Shown here: positions 13,260 through 13,867 of the stretch, in pieces
Layout: every line of letters begins with the position of its first letter
How positions within the stretch are numbered: the stretch's first letter is position 1
Assembly: GCA_041164265.1 (NCBI GenBank)
Contig: JBEAPR010000011.1
Span: forward strand, 1-13,867
Origin: CALAZP01 sp041164265
GTDB taxonomy: Bacteria > Bacteroidota > Bacteroidia > Chitinophagales > Saprospiraceae
Length of the DNA: 13,867 bases
Reading direction: 5' to 3'
Position numbers and translations under genes: made by a program
Notes under the pieces: generated by a model
Seen by the model: the letters and a program-made list of their open reading frames with translations, nothing else
What the model was told of the DNA's origin: nothing
The model's database searches: none

Positions 13260-13867
13260 ATGATTAGGCCGTTTTTTTTAATCAACTTATGGCTTGTAGT
13301 ACATACGGTAGGAAGTGCTCAGGCTACCATCAATTGGGACGAGTGGAATGTGCCACATATTTATGCTGAAAATGAGAAGGATTTATTTCGAGCCTTTGGC
13401 TATGCGCAAATGCATAGTCATGGGGATTTGATTTTGAGGCTATATGGAGTATCCCGGGGAAGAGCTGCAGAATATTGGGGGGAATCTTATATCGAATCCG
13501 ATATATTACTGCAAACTTTAGGTTTTCCGGACCGCTCTTTTGAGATGTTACAACAGCAGCCTCAAAATTTTAAAGATAATTTAGAAGCTTTTGCCGAAGG
13601 CGTTAATCAATACGTATCAGAAAACCCTGAAATCATTGCAGATAGTCTCCAAAAATTATTACCGGTAATGCCGGAAGATTTACTGGCGCATTACTTGTAT
13701 GGAATGTATGCCTTATTTATTGGGGGTTCAGAACTGGGGAAAATTCAAAGCTGGGCGCCTGGATCAAATGCCTATGCTATAGGTCCTAATAAGACAATAG
13801 GTGATGAAACCATTCTTTTGGCCAATCCTCATCTTCCTTGGAGAGATGAATTTTTATTTTACGAAGC
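13260..13867 (+). CDS. Penicillin-acylase family Ntn hydrolase (partial, runs off right edge)
   Basis: The frame opens with ATG 13260 and is still open after 202 codons. The signal peptide is residues 1-20 (MIRPFFLINLWLVVHTVGSA, cleavage A20|Q21). The mature N-terminus INWDEWNVPHIYAENEKDLFRAFGYAQ is the classic start of penicillin amidase/acyl-homoserine-lactone acylase proteins, followed by LYGVSRGRAAEYWG. At residues 165-175 WAPGSNAYAIG matches the processing site of the family, where the precursor is cut before a serine (S169 here) that becomes the N-terminal nucleophile of the beta chain. The alpha-chain region between Q21 and G168 is of usual length. Such periplasmic enzymes hydrolyse amide bonds of acylated amines, among them acyl-homoserine lactones, cyclic lipopeptides and beta-lactams. 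The substrate cannot be inferred, and most of the beta chain lies outside the window. Confidence 0.9.
   Translation, partial: MIRPFFLINLWLVVHTVGSAQATINWDEWNVPHIYAENEKDLFRAFGYAQMHSHGDLILRLYGVSRGRAAEYWGESYIESDILLQTLGFPDRSFEMLQQQPQNFKDNLEAFAEGVNQYVSENPEIIADSLQKLLPVMPEDLLAHYLYGMYALFIGGSELGKIQSWAPGSNAYAIGPNKTIGDETILLANPHLPWRDEFLFYE

Noticed and set aside
13272..13279. T8 tract in the acylase signal-peptide region as a phase-variation switch
   Set aside because: It encodes Phe-Phe-Leu in a signal peptide, where T-rich codons are expected in an AT-rich genome; length and context are not special.

Overview
The window comes from a member of the Bacteroidota. The evidence is the set of encoded proteins (a PorT-like barrel, an outer-membrane barrel with an N-terminal carboxypeptidase-regulatory-like domain, a SPOR protein, and GlgB and Dcd of Bacteroidota type), promoter-like TAnnTTTG (-7) elements, no obvious Shine-Dalgarno sites, and signal peptides that all place a glutamine right after the predicted cleavage site. 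A Saprospiria-like or other environmental lineage is possible, but the window alone cannot settle this. It is dense, ordinary-looking chromosome. I found no tRNA, rRNA, CRISPR array, insertion sequence, phage gene or broken gene.

Left part (1-2278). A membrane-anchored SPOR protein runs off the left edge on the minus strand. Upstream of it is a minus-strand pair: an uncharacterised 88-residue protein, then a PhnP-like metallo-hydrolase that starts with TTG inside the stop codon of the first gene (TTGA overlap). Sixteen bases away, a PorT-like outer-membrane barrel is transcribed the other way.

Information-processing block (2275-5158). rbfA and recG are divergent. Each converges on its outer neighbour so closely that the stop codons overlap by four bases (PorT-like/rbfA and recG/ssb). 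The SSB is short and lacks the acidic C-terminal tip. A Sfp-type phosphopantetheinyl transferase lies upstream of ssb on the same strand.

Plus-strand chain (5978-9871, plus stop). dcd, an unrecognised outer-membrane barrel and an exported DinB-like protein are linked by TGATG and ATGA overlaps. glgB (glycogen branching enzyme) follows, probably with its own promoter just inside its upstream region. The gene functions do not form one pathway: nucleotide metabolism, envelope and glycogen.

Right part (9981-13867). A large beta-barrel receptor-like protein is followed by a bidirectional hairpin terminator shared with a convergent gene for a small secreted protein built from two similar 58-residue segments. 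Divergent from that gene, an exported penicillin-acylase-type Ntn hydrolase runs off the right edge.

I see no convincing undescribed multi-gene system. The items most worth following up are the translationally coupled 88-aa protein/metallo-hydrolase pair, the coupled dcd-barrel-DinB chain with its two near-identical signal-peptide segments, and the tandem-domain secreted protein. Start sites were chosen by protein-family homology, signal peptides and promoter position. They differ from the longest open frame for the PorT-like gene, the phosphopantetheinyl transferase, dcd, the 6514 barrel, the DinB gene and glgB.
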